DNA from: Whitmania pigra | Taxonomy: Eukaryota; Annelida; Clitellata; Hirudinida; Haemopidae | NCBI GenBank assembly: GCA_021613335.1 | Contig: JAJTWR010000431.1 | Coordinates: 1,612,001-1,676,000 of the forward strand | Direction: 5' to 3' | DNA length: 64,000 nucleotides | Shown: piece after piece, positions 53,756 through 62,604 of the stretch | Numbering within the stretch: position 1 is the stretch's first letter | Layout: each line of letters opens with the position of its first letter | Made by a program: the position numbers and the translations under genes | The notes under the pieces: generated by a model | Database searches by the model: none | Seen by the model: the letters and a program-made list of their open reading frames with translations, nothing else | What the model was told of the DNA's origin: nothing

Positions 53756-54720
53756 TGGATACGGACAAGCGCGATTTACGAAAAGAATTTTCGTCGTTGC
53801 GGTCTGAGAGCGGTGGGCGCCACCGGGACATCGCGGAAAAGCTCAAGGTTTCTGAGGGTGAGCTCATCGCGGCCCATGTCGACCATGCGCCAGACGTCTC
53901 CCCCTTGCGGGCGACGCGCCTCGCGCCCCGGTGGATGGAGATACTCGTTGCCATGGAAAAGCTCGGGCACGTCATGGCACTCACGCGGAACGAAGCCTGT
54001 GTCCATGAGACCATCGGCGAATATCGCGGTGGGAAGGAACCCTCGTCGGTCAGTGGCGCGGGCATCGAGTTGCGAACCCAGTTCCCCTTTTGGGCGCACG
54101 GGTTCGCGGTGACTGAAACAACTGCGAACGGCGAGCAGCGCAGCCTCCAATTTTTCGACTACACCGGGCAAGCAATCCACAAGACCTTCCTCAAGCCCAT
54201 GAGCTCTATCCCGGCCTACGAGGCATTGGTGAGGATGACCACCGCCAAGGACCAGCACGACGGCCCGCCGTTTGTCAGCGAATTGGCCACGCCTCCTCCG
54301 GACCAAGGATCCTCTGTCGCCCATGCGGCGACCATCGAATTGTCACCAATTCAGGTGCTTCGAACTCTGGGCGAGAAGCGGGCCCGCAGTGTACGAACCG
54401 CGGGGCTTTCGAGCTTTTTCGATGGGGTCGCGCGCGTCGGTGTTCCGGTCCTATCCTCCGTGGCGAGCCCCGGCGCGTCTCAGCGGCACCATGGCCCGTG
54501 GAAGAACATCGCGGTCAAAGGTCCTTGGCTCAACGTGCTCGACGAAACCTTCAACCTCCACTTGCGAACCGACATCATCTCCTCCGCTTGGGTCGTTCGC
54601 CACGCGAACCTCATCGGTGGGGATTTGCGCCTCGAATTGTTCGACCAAAAGGAGAAACTTGCGCTCACCCTTGCTGCCCAAGGGACTGAGTGGAAGGACC
54701 TCCTCACGAAGCTTGAATAG
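53752..54720 (+). CDS. HemS/ChuS-like haem-degrading factor
   Basis: A 322-residue protein with the two-repeat layout of HemS-type proteins. The first half contains 'SGGRHRDIAEKLKVSEGELIAAH', 'PRWMEILVAMEKLGHVMALTRNEACVHE' and 'QFPFWAHGFAVTETTANGEQRSLQFFDYTGQAIHK' (shown in pieces). The second half has 'IAVKGPWLNVLDETFNLHLRTDIISSAWVVR', matching the second domain. It binds haem in the cytoplasm and helps release its iron. It is slightly shorter than the usual 340-350 residues. It is translationally coupled to the HugZ-like gene. Confidence 0.87.
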   Translation: MMDTDKRDLRKEFSSLRSESGGRHRDIAEKLKVSEGELIAAHVDHAPDVSPLRATRLAPRWMEILVAMEKLGHVMALTRNEACVHETIGEYRGGKEPSSVSGAGIELRTQFPFWAHGFAVTETTANGEQRSLQFFDYTGQAIHKTFLKPMSSIPAYEALVRMTTAKDQHDGPPFVSELATPPPDQGSSVAHAATIELSPIQVLRTLGEKRARSVRTAGLSSFFDGVARVGVPVLSSVASPGASQRHHGPWKNIAVKGPWLNVLDETFNLHLRTDIISSAWVVRHANLIGGDLRLELFDQKEKLALTLAAQGTEWKDLLTKLE

Positions 54721-54774
54721 GAAACGGAATTTTTTAGGCTGGCGCGAGACGGCCAAGCGAAATACTAGTAGGTC

Positions 54775-55236
54775 ATGACCATCACAGATCAAGACAAGAC
54801 CAAGGCAATTTCGGCCCTCAACGCCATCCTTGAGACCGAACTCGCGGGCGTCGTCCGCTACACCCATTACGCGTTGATGATTTACGGATACCACCGCATC
54901 CCGATAGTAAGCTGGCTCAAGGAAAACGCCGATGAGAGCCTCCAGCACGCTCGGCGCGCCGGAGAGCTGATTACGATGCTCGGCGGCCACCCCTCGCTGA
55001 AGATCGGCTCACTCCTCGAAACCGAGCGGCACGATATCGGCGACATCCTCCGGGAGTCCCTCGAGCACGAAAAGAAGGCCCTCCAGCACTATTACCAACT
55101 GCTGTCCGTGTGCGAAGGGAAGTCGGTCCATCTTGAGGAGTATGCTCGGGAGATGATCGTCAACGAGGAGCAGCACCAAGACGAGGTCGACAAGATGCTG
55201 CGCGACCCCGGTTCGCTCGCGCCCTTCAGCAAGTAA
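54775..55236 (+). CDS. Bacterioferritin/ferritin-like iron-storage protein
   Basis: A 153-residue four-helix protein of the ferritin superfamily. Candidate ferroxidase ligands lie where expected: Glu in 'ILETELAGVVRYTHYALM', Asp/Glu and His in 'NADESLQHARRAGELI', Glu in 'SLEHEKKALQHYYQL', and Glu/His in 'MIVNEEQHQDEVDKML'. The spacing in the second helix differs by one from E. coli Bfr, so a Bfr-related or Dps-like subfamily is possible. Its place after two haem-degradation genes suggests it stores the iron they release. Confidence 0.87.
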   Translation: MTITDQDKTKAISALNAILETELAGVVRYTHYALMIYGYHRIPIVSWLKENADESLQHARRAGELITMLGGHPSLKIGSLLETERHDIGDILRESLEHEKKALQHYYQLLSVCEGKSVHLEEYAREMIVNEEQHQDEVDKMLRDPGSLAPFSK

Positions 55237-55268
55237 GCGCCACCCCGCAATTCTGCGCCCTTTTCAAG

Positions 55269-55310
55269 GGCCCTCGCGTTTGGCATCACCGCCTCGCGAG
55301 GGCCTTCGTA
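55269..55310 (+). terminator. Probable terminator after the ferritin gene
   Basis: GGCCCTCGCG (55269-55278) and CGCGAGGGCC (55295-55304) form a perfect 10-base-pair stem, 33 bases after the ferritin stop. The following TTCGTACTTTT is only partly T-rich, so termination efficiency is uncertain. Confidence 0.6.
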
Positions 55311-56130
55311 CTTTTGAGCTCGGCCTCGACCGCACGAGTTGCCCGGCGGACACCGGTTGCAGTTTCGGCGACTGAGTTCTCGCAACCAACAAGTGTGTCA
55401 TGCCTCTTTGTACAGAATATTGGCATTCGTTCCATGTAGGATCGTGTGAAATACACCAGATCTGACAATCGCTTTCAGCTTGTTCAATCGCCTATTGTGA
55501 TCTGACCAGCGACTTCGGTGGTGTACACATTCTAGGAATATTGTTAGCAAGTGCACTGCACTCATCGACCCCACCAGCTCTACGCGCTGCCCGGCTGCCT
55601 CTTGAAAAGTTGGCCCTCGAACGCGCGGCACCGACCACTTCACCTCTCTCCCCACTCCTTGAGAGCGGTTTTATCGCACCCCCGTGCGCGGAAGCGACCT
55701 GGAGGGTCTGAGGGTTCCTCATGGGCGCAGGCACATTTGCCCTCAGGAGAATTATCTAGGGCCGCCCTCCTCCGAACGGATCAACTTTTTTAGGGGAATT
55801 GTGGATCCAATTTCGATGAAATCCGCCTACTCAGTAAGAAAACAGTTGATTGTGGCGAAAAATCCGCAAGAATACGGAACATTATGCCCTTCGCTCTTTT
55901 TTTGTAGGCTATCGCACCATGAATCAAGTCTTGCCCGCAGACTCTTTCGGTTCTTCGAGCGGGCGTTCGCCGGATTTCTACAGGGTGCTCCGAGACCCGG
56001 GGTTCCATTGCAGGGGAAAATAGCAGGGGTAACAGGTAATCTGGGGTAATAGCGATTTCAGCAGAGAGAAGAATTCCAGCATCATACCCGTGGAAAATTC
56101 ATGAAACTTTTCAAGTCTTGGAGTGAACGC
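55311..56130. other. Long intergenic region without recognisable gene
   Basis: About 820 bases between the ferritin terminator and the first Cys-rich lipoprotein gene. No frame shows protein-like composition. The second half (from about 55780) is AT-rich, ending near the ribosome site GGAG of the next gene. It may hold the promoter and a leader for the Cys-rich gene array, or a decayed gene. Confidence 0.5.
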
Positions 56131-57492
56131 ATGAAGCTCAGCAAGTTGGGAGTCTTGACTGCCTGTATCCTGGGCCTCACTGTCGTTAGCTTGGGGTGTA
56201 GCAGCGGAGGCGGCTCCGTCTTCGGGAACCTCACCGCACACTACACCAAGTGCACAATCAACTGCGCTCCGGGAGCGAAGTGCGCGAACAACCTCGCCTG
56301 TCGCTCTGGCGTTTGTGAGAAAGGTACCTGCGTCGCTCCGGGCTGTACACCGAACTGTGCCAACGATCAAAAGTGCGGCATCTCCGGCGACTGCGCCTCC
56401 CGCAACTGTGACGCAGCCCTTGCAGTATGTCGTCCCCCAACCTGTTCCCCCAATAATTGTCCGAACACATCCCCTTGTGCGGGCCCTGGAGATTGCAGCT
56501 CCGGTGTTTGTGATGCGGGTACGTGTGCGCCCCCGGCATGCGCGGCAAACCCCGGAAAGTGCCGCGGTGCAGCTGCCTGCGGAGCTTCGTCCGACTGCCT
56601 GAGCGATAATTGTGACGCCGGCAAATGCGCAGCGCCGGGCTGCGCACCGAACTGCACCAACGGCTTGCCATGTAATGAGAGTCCCAACTGTGCATCTCAA
56701 AATTGCAATAGCACCACAAACCAATGCGACCCCCCCCTCTGCTCACCGGGCTGCCCTAAAACAAACGTTTGTGCCGTTGGTACCGAATGTAACTCCAAAA
56801 ATTGCGTCGACGGCAAATGCGCAGCACCGGCCTGCTCACCGAAGTGTTCAACCTTCATCACTGGCACCGACGCTGGGGTAGAGGTGTACTGCGACGTCGA
56901 TGGCGACTGTCTATCCCTGAATTGCAATACCACTACCCACCAATGCGCTGCCCCGGCCTGCGCCGCTGCTGGCTGCGAACTTGGGGATCCCTGCACCCAA
57001 GACTCTCACTGCAAGACGAATAAGTGCAGCGTTGACAACAAGTGTATACCTGCCTGTGCGCCGAACTGTGGCAAGGGTATTACCTGCTCCCTCAATTCTG
57101 ACTGTCTCTCGAAGGCCTGTGATTCTGGAACGAGGACCTGTAGCGGGGCTGCTTGCGCTTCGACCCCGACAAAGTGTCCGGATGAGCAAACATGCTATGA
57201 TTCCTCCGATTGCGGCTCGAACAACTGCCTTGGTTTCACGCCAACCCAATCGGGTACATGCAATCCTCCGGATTGCGCAACATTCCCGGTCCCATCCTCA
57301 TGCGCAGTTGGAGTTCCATGCTCGCAAAATTCGAATTGCAGCTCCCAAAACTGCGATGTCGGCAAAACGAACAAGTGCCTCCGACCGACCTGTGTAACTA
57401 CGACCTCGAAATGCGGTGCCGGGCAGCCTTGCTCCGACAATTCTGATTGCACCTCAGCTACTTGCATCCCGGCGACCCATACATGCGTCTAG
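56131..57492 (+). CDS. Cys-rich repeat lipoprotein 1 (Dickkopf_N-like modules)
   Basis: About 453 residues from ATG 56131, with GGAG 8 bases ahead; an ATG at 56101 is an alternative. The signal 'LGVLTACILGLTVVSLGC' has lipobox SLGC. The rest is about 12 modules of 30-40 residues with the pattern C-x-P-N-C-x5-C-x5-C-x4-C-x4-6-C-x-x-P, six Cys each (e.g. 'CAPNCTNGLPCNESPNC'). It resembles Dickkopf-N-type Cys-rich repeats found in myxobacterial proteins. The modules here vary in length and do not show the five-module super-repeat of the next three genes. It is presumably a disulphide-rich surface lipoprotein of unknown role. Confidence 0.87.
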   Translation: MKLSKLGVLTACILGLTVVSLGCSSGGGSVFGNLTAHYTKCTINCAPGAKCANNLACRSGVCEKGTCVAPGCTPNCANDQKCGISGDCASRNCDAALAVCRPPTCSPNNCPNTSPCAGPGDCSSGVCDAGTCAPPACAANPGKCRGAAACGASSDCLSDNCDAGKCAAPGCAPNCTNGLPCNESPNCASQNCNSTTNQCDPPLCSPGCPKTNVCAVGTECNSKNCVDGKCAAPACSPKCSTFITGTDAGVEVYCDVDGDCLSLNCNTTTHQCAAPACAAAGCELGDPCTQDSHCKTNKCSVDNKCIPACAPNCGKGITCSLNSDCLSKACDSGTRTCSGAACASTPTKCPDEQTCYDSSDCGSNNCLGFTPTQSGTCNPPDCATFPVPSSCAVGVPCSQNSNCSSQNCDVGKTNKCLRPTCVTTTSKCGAGQPCSDNSDCTSATCIPATHTCV

Positions 57493-58084
57493 GGCTTCAG
57501 TTCAGGTCTCAAAAACTGCGCCGGCGCACCCCACATTGCGCCTGCAACGGTCATCAAGTGCCGGTGACACTACGACAACGAGAAAGTGCCCCTCGTTGTC
57601 AGTGGTGCTAGCAAACTGAATAAGGCTCCAAGGAACAGAGCTCGCAGCATCGCTTCGAGGAAAAGCGCCGCTGCGAGTTCTTCTTTTGGTGGTACTCGCA
57701 CCATACGTCTTGCCGAAAGGCTTCGCACAGGAGGGTTACCTCTTCGTAACATGCTCTGTACGTCTAGGATGCGCCACTGGCGTGAGTTGTAAGCCAGACG
57801 TCGCCAACGATTACAAGGCCTGTCAGTTGCTTCAAAATAAGGACGCTAGTTTGGTTGTCCCGGCTGCTCGAGCTGAGGGTTATTCCTCGTATTGGGCTTC
57901 AAAAGGACTGGAGGTGGTTGCACTGTTGGGCTGCCGTACGCTCCGAATTTGAAAGGTTCATCATTATTAACTACCACTTCATCGGGATAATCATAAAATT
58001 CTCTCCCAAATCGGGCTAGCGCCTCCACGACGGAGCATCGAGTTTTTTGCGTGTCGACTATCGAAACACCCCCAAGGCTAGTTC
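57493..58084. other. Intergenic region between Cys-rich genes 1 and 2
   Basis: 592 bases without a convincing gene. A 60-codon minus-strand frame at 57846-58028 and an 88-codon plus frame at 57686-57952 are present, but both start weakly and neither is recognised. The minus frame has a protein-like Pro/Asn-rich composition ('FKFGAYGSPTVQPPPVLL') and could be a gene remnant. Confidence 0.45.
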
Positions 58085-60634
58085 ATGAACTGTAGCAAGC
58101 TTCTGGCGTTCACGCTCGGCCTTGCAACTTTCGGGTGTGGGGACCTCACCGGGGAATATTCGAAATGCACCGCAAACTGCGCACAGGGTGCCGCCTGCGC
58201 CGAAAACTCGGCGTGCCTTTCCGGGGTTTGTAAGAGCGGGAAATGCGCTGGGCCAGGTTGTTCGCCGAATTGCCCTAAAGATAATTACTGTGATTCTTCC
58301 GATGATTGTTCCTCGCGCACTTGCGATGCGGGGATCTGCATCGCTCCCGCCTGCGCCCCGAAATGCGGCAATGGAGCAAATTGCTCGAACTCAATCGAAT
58401 GCGCCTCAAAGGTGTGCACCCTCGGTCGGTGTGCCCCTCCCGGGTGTACCCCGAGCTGCCCGAATGATGCCGGGTGCTTTGTGGGCAGCGATTGCCAGTC
58501 GGGAAACTGCAGCTTGGAAAACCTCTGCATTCCCCCAACTTGCGCTGCCTACGGTTGTGGCGACGGTACAAAGTGTACCTCGCCGTCAGAATGCGCCTCG
58601 AAGACCTGTACGGGTGGGATTTGTTCGGAGGCGTACTGCTCCCCGTACTGCTTGCTCGATCAGCCCTGCACTTCAGACGGCAACTGTGTGAGTAATAATT
58701 GCCGACCGCCAACCGCATCGACCGGGGCAAACACCTGCGGAGAACCTCGGTGTACTCCGAACTGCATCAACAATAACGGCTGCAACAACAATGGAGATTG
58801 TGCCTCACGCAACTGCGTATTGAGCACCAAAAGGTGTGCCTCTCCAACCTGTTCCCCAAAATGCACGAACACCGAAATTTGCGTGGAATCAAACGACTGC
58901 GCCTCGAAGAGCTGTACGCAAGGGCGATGCACATCACCCTCTTGCGCTCCTAACTGCTCCTTGGGCGGTTTCTGCAGCGCCAATTCGGACTGCCAATCGG
59001 GAAACTGTGGGGTGGAGAAAACGTGCGTTGCGCCAGCCTGTGCGTACTCCGGTTGTAAGGAAGGTGAGAAGTGCAGTTCAGGTACCGACTGCCTTAGCAG
59101 AAATTGCTCAAACGGAGTGTGCGGATCACCGGTGTGTTCGCCCAACTGCTTGCTCGACGTGCCATGCAACGGCAATGCGAATTGTGCGAGTGGAAACTGT
59201 CGCCCGGCAACCGCTGCTACCGGTGCAAACACCTGTGCGGCTCCAGCTTGTACACCGGGGTGTGGGGTCGGTACCAGTTGCAATAGCAACGGGGATTGTA
59301 CCTCCGGGAACTGTGATGCGAGCAAGTACAAATGTGCGCTGCCTGCCTGCTCCCCACGTTGTGCGCTTGCAGCGACATGTACCGCAAATAGCGACTGCTA
59401 CTCCGGAATCTGCAACTTGACCACGAACAAATGCGCTCCCCCGACCTGCGCGGTAGCTGGATGTAGCAAGGGGCAGAAGTGCACAGCGCCTTCAGATTGT
59501 CTCTCCAGAAATTGCTCAGGACCCACCGGCATCTGCATCGCGCCGACCTGTGCTTCGCAAACTCCTAAATGCGATCTCAATGCAAACTGTCAGGAGCCGA
59601 GCGACTGCTTGTACGAGGTGTGTACCGCAGGCATCTGCAAGGTGCCCTCCTGTGTGGGGACCAGCACTTGCCCAAACTATGCGCCATGCAAGCAGAACTC
59701 CGATTGCACATCAGGCAATTGCAGCACGACTACCTACACCTGCATCGCGCCAAACTGCGCAAATACACCAGGAAAATGTCCGGACACGACTGCATGTACC
59801 TTGAGTAGCGCTTGCGCGTCGAACAATTGCAGTATTGCTGCTGGCTCGACTAGTGGCACCTGTGCGGCTCCTGCATGCTCCAAAGCGGCTACACTTTGTG
59901 GAGTGGGGGACTCGTGCTCGGCAAATGCACAATGTGCTTCCAATAGCTGCGATGTCGGGAAGACAAACAAGTGCCTAGCGCCAACCTGTGCAGCAACAAC
60001 CCCCAAATGTAACCTCGGCGACAACTGCACAGCAAATGCCGACTGCACCTCTGGTAGTTGCGATACCTTGGGAACTCATAAGTGCAAACTTCCCGACTGC
60101 GCACAAACCGGAAACTGCACGGTGGATAGCTTCTGTTCGGATAACAAGGACTGCCTGTCGGAGAGCTGTGATGTGTCGAGCGGAAAATGCACCATGCCAG
60201 CCTGTTCCCGAGACTCTACATGTGGATTCGGGATTTATTGCAAAGCGAACACTAATTGCTTGGGCGGGAACTGCGATAGCGCGACCAACAAGTGTGCTCC
60301 GCAGCCCTGTGCAGTTATATCAATGTGTGACTTAAGACAGTTTTGTACTACTGACTCAGATTGCCGGACGCATTATTGCGACGATATTATTAATCAATGT
60401 ACCATGGCGGGGTGCTGGTTTCTCAGTAATTGTGCTGTTGGGGAATATTGCCGGAATGACGGAGATTGTGCTTCGGGATCTTGTGACGGAACCGGAACTA
60501 GTAACTGCCTTCTCCCAAAATGTGCTTCGACTCTTGAGCGTTGCCAGGCGGGACAACGCTGCTTGTCAGGTAGTGATTGTGCGTCTAATATTTGCGCCAG
60601 AGTAGGCATTTCGCTCTATGCGACCTGTCAGTAG
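58085..60634 (+). CDS. Cys-rich repeat lipoprotein 2 (24 modules)
   Basis: 849 residues. The signal 'MNCSKLLAFTLGLATFGC' has lipobox TFGC. The whole remainder is 24 six-Cys modules. Modules 3-7 and 8-12 form two copies of a super-repeat with module lengths 31-32-32-38-33 (166 residues). The fourth module of each copy carries 'LLDQPC' or 'LLDVPC' and a longer last loop ending ATGANTC or STGANTC. From module 13 on the lengths drift and the repeat order is lost. It is predicted to be an extracellular, disulphide-stabilised rod. No enzymatic motif is seen. Confidence 0.9.
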   Translation: MNCSKLLAFTLGLATFGCGDLTGEYSKCTANCAQGAACAENSACLSGVCKSGKCAGPGCSPNCPKDNYCDSSDDCSSRTCDAGICIAPACAPKCGNGANCSNSIECASKVCTLGRCAPPGCTPSCPNDAGCFVGSDCQSGNCSLENLCIPPTCAAYGCGDGTKCTSPSECASKTCTGGICSEAYCSPYCLLDQPCTSDGNCVSNNCRPPTASTGANTCGEPRCTPNCINNNGCNNNGDCASRNCVLSTKRCASPTCSPKCTNTEICVESNDCASKSCTQGRCTSPSCAPNCSLGGFCSANSDCQSGNCGVEKTCVAPACAYSGCKEGEKCSSGTDCLSRNCSNGVCGSPVCSPNCLLDVPCNGNANCASGNCRPATAATGANTCAAPACTPGCGVGTSCNSNGDCTSGNCDASKYKCALPACSPRCALAATCTANSDCYSGICNLTTNKCAPPTCAVAGCSKGQKCTAPSDCLSRNCSGPTGICIAPTCASQTPKCDLNANCQEPSDCLYEVCTAGICKVPSCVGTSTCPNYAPCKQNSDCTSGNCSTTTYTCIAPNCANTPGKCPDTTACTLSSACASNNCSIAAGSTSGTCAAPACSKAATLCGVGDSCSANAQCASNSCDVGKTNKCLAPTCAATTPKCNLGDNCTANADCTSGSCDTLGTHKCKLPDCAQTGNCTVDSFCSDNKDCLSESCDVSSGKCTMPACSRDSTCGFGIYCKANTNCLGGNCDSATNKCAPQPCAVISMCDLRQFCTTDSDCRTHYCDDIINQCTMAGCWFLSNCAVGEYCRNDGDCASGSCDGTGTSNCLLPKCASTLERCQAGQRCLSGSDCASNICARVGISLYATCQ
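58352..58849 (+). repeat. Five-module super-repeat, copy 1 in lipoprotein 2
   Basis: Modules 3-7, exactly 498 bases (166 codons), module lengths 31-32-32-38-33. It begins at Cys of 'CAPKCGNGANC' and is followed directly by a second copy of the same length and order. Confidence 0.9.
58850..59347 (+). repeat. Five-module super-repeat, copy 2 in lipoprotein 2
   Basis: Modules 8-12, again exactly 498 bases with lengths 31-32-32-38-33. Position-specific features repeat: 'GRC' closing the first module, 'DCQSGNC' in the second, C-x4-C-x5-C (an extra residue before Cys 2) in the third, and the long ANTC loop in the fourth. Confidence 0.9.
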
Positions 60635-60736
60635 GGGCATGAATAATTTGTTAATTCTAAGGAGCATTCGAATATACTCATTAACATTCTACAAGTAGTT
60701 GCTTTGTTGAGTAATTAAGCACTTCTGGTCGGAACA

Positions 60737-62482
60737 ATGAAAGATTTCGCTTCCCTAGCATTTCTTCTTGCGCTCTTAAGTTGCGGTAGTATTGTTACGC
60801 CTAACTCGAATTGCAATTCGAACTGTGATGCAGGTGAATTATGCGACAATGATAACTCCTGCCTGTCTGGCCTATGCCGTGGAGGAACTTGCGCAGCGCC
60901 GAAGTGTTCTCCTAACTGCGAGAATGAAGCAAAGTGCGGAGTCTCTGGAGATTGTTCGTCAAAGCGATGCGTGAGTGGTGTTTGTGAGGCTGCTGCTTGC
61001 ACTCCACTGTGCGGGAATGGGGCTGCCTGCGGAAACTCAAGCGATTGCGCGTCAAAGGTCTGTACGTTGGGTAGATGCGATTCTCCTCTGTGTTCACCCA
61101 ACTGTGAGAACGGGTCATCTTGCTTCAACAGCATCGACTGTCAATCAGGGAACTGTAGCACTTCATACGTTTGCATGCCGCCGGAATGTGCATCAAACGG
61201 GTGCGCAGAAGGGGCTCAATGCGCCTTAGCTAGCGACTGCACCTCCAAAAACTGCAGCAACGGGATATGTCTCGCCCCCAGTTGCTCGCCGAATTGCACT
61301 CTTAACCAATCCTGCACAAAAAATACACATTGCGCAAGCGGCCTCTGTCGTTCAGCAGATGCAGCTACTGGAGCAAACACTTGTGGAGTCCCGGGCTGTT
61401 CGCCCGTATGTTCTGTAGGCAGCGGGTGTAATGTTGATAAAGATTGCGTGTACGGGCGGTGTGATGGGGCAACCCACCGTTGCTTACCTCCGATATGCTC
61501 ACCAAACTGCGTCACGGGCGAAGATTGCAGCGGGGCTGCGGATTGCATAGCGAAGGTATGCACCTTTGGGAAATGCGGGCTACCGCTATGCTCACCGACA
61601 TGCCTACACGGTGCTCAGTGCATGAGGGATGGGGATTGCCAATCGAAAAGATGTGACATGACAAGCCACAGGTGTGTTTCCCCAACATGCTCTCCGCTGT
61701 GCGAGATTGATCATGCATGCGGGGATCCCAACGACTGCACTTCTAAGGTATGCACGCAAGGTGAATGCGCGCAGCCCAGCTGTAGTCCAAGTTGTAAAAA
61801 TGCCGCTCCATGTACCGGAAATTCTGATTGTCAATCAGGGAACTGTGGCCCAGGCCACACATGCATCCCTCCTACCTGTTCTCCTCGATGTGGATATAGA
61901 GAGCGCTGTGCTACAGATAGCGAGTGCATCTCAAAAAATTGTGAGGAGGGCGCTTGCGCCAGTCCAAGATGTTTGCCGAGTTGCACGCTGAACCAGCCAT
62001 GTACCTCAGATTATGGTTGCATTAGCGATAATTGTAGGCCTCCGAGCGCTACCTATGGCGCGTTCACGTGTGCCCCGCCTCGGTGTTCTCCGAATTGCAG
62101 AGAAGGAAATATTTGTGTTGTAAATGAAGACTGCCTCTCGACCATTTGCGACTTAAGTTCGAACAAGTGCGCTGCAATGGCATGCTCTCCCAATTGCAAA
62201 GTTGGTGAAGCTTGCTCAAAACCAGAGGACTGCTACACGCAGGTTTGCAGTAGGGTTAACAATAAGTGTTTCAGCGTGATTTGTTCGGGAAATTGTTTTC
62301 GAGGTGATCGCTGTACAAAAGCCGAGGACTGCATATCCAAAAACTGCTCTGGAGAGTTCGGCGTATGCCTACGACCTGCATGCGCTGATCTCGCAGTTGG
62401 GAAGAAATGTGATGTGGGTCAGATTTGTGAGAGAGATGACGATTGCATTTCCGATATGTGCTCAAATTTCAAGTGTAAATAG
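60737..62482 (+). CDS. Cys-rich repeat lipoprotein 3 (17 modules)
   Basis: 581 residues. The signal 'MKDFASLAFLLALLSC' has lipobox LLSC. It contains 17 six-Cys modules. Modules 3-7 have the 31-32-32-38-33 lengths of the super-repeat; modules 10-14 repeat it with one residue missing in the third unit (31-32-31-38-33); modules 8-9 look like a shortened copy made of the first and last units. The gene is more AT-rich than lipoproteins 1 and 2, mainly at silent positions. It follows lipoprotein 2 by about 100 AT-rich bases. Confidence 0.9.
   Translation: MKDFASLAFLLALLSCGSIVTPNSNCNSNCDAGELCDNDNSCLSGLCRGGTCAAPKCSPNCENEAKCGVSGDCSSKRCVSGVCEAAACTPLCGNGAACGNSSDCASKVCTLGRCDSPLCSPNCENGSSCFNSIDCQSGNCSTSYVCMPPECASNGCAEGAQCALASDCTSKNCSNGICLAPSCSPNCTLNQSCTKNTHCASGLCRSADAATGANTCGVPGCSPVCSVGSGCNVDKDCVYGRCDGATHRCLPPICSPNCVTGEDCSGAADCIAKVCTFGKCGLPLCSPTCLHGAQCMRDGDCQSKRCDMTSHRCVSPTCSPLCEIDHACGDPNDCTSKVCTQGECAQPSCSPSCKNAAPCTGNSDCQSGNCGPGHTCIPPTCSPRCGYRERCATDSECISKNCEEGACASPRCLPSCTLNQPCTSDYGCISDNCRPPSATYGAFTCAPPRCSPNCREGNICVVNEDCLSTICDLSSNKCAAMACSPNCKVGEACSKPEDCYTQVCSRVNNKCFSVICSGNCFRGDRCTKAEDCISKNCSGEFGVCLRPACADLAVGKKCDVGQICERDDDCISDMCSNFKCK
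60998..61495 (+). repeat. Five-module super-repeat, copy 1 in lipoprotein 3
   Basis: Modules 3-7, 498 bases, lengths 31-32-32-38-33, in the same position after two N-terminal modules as in lipoproteins 2 and 4. The first unit contains 'SKVCTLGRC', as in lipoprotein 2. Confidence 0.9.
61688..62182 (+). repeat. Five-module super-repeat, copy 2 in lipoprotein 3
   Basis: Modules 10-14, 495 bases, lengths 31-32-31-38-33. It lacks the extra residue before Cys 2 in the third unit but keeps 'TLNQPC' and the long fourth-unit loop. Confidence 0.8.
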
Positions 62483-62604
62483 GCCCTCTCCGAAAACTAG
62501 AGTTAGCCGTTATGTAGATCGTTCAGTACTAGAATTGAATTCACGCCAGGAAAATGCAATAGTTTGCCGAGGATTGTGATGAGAACAGCGTTTAGAGGAG
62601 CCAA

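Noticed and set aside
57686..58028. Two short frames as genes between Cys-rich lipoproteins 1 and 2
   Set aside because: Weak starts, no ribosome sites and no recognised similarity; kept only as a note in the intergenic entry.
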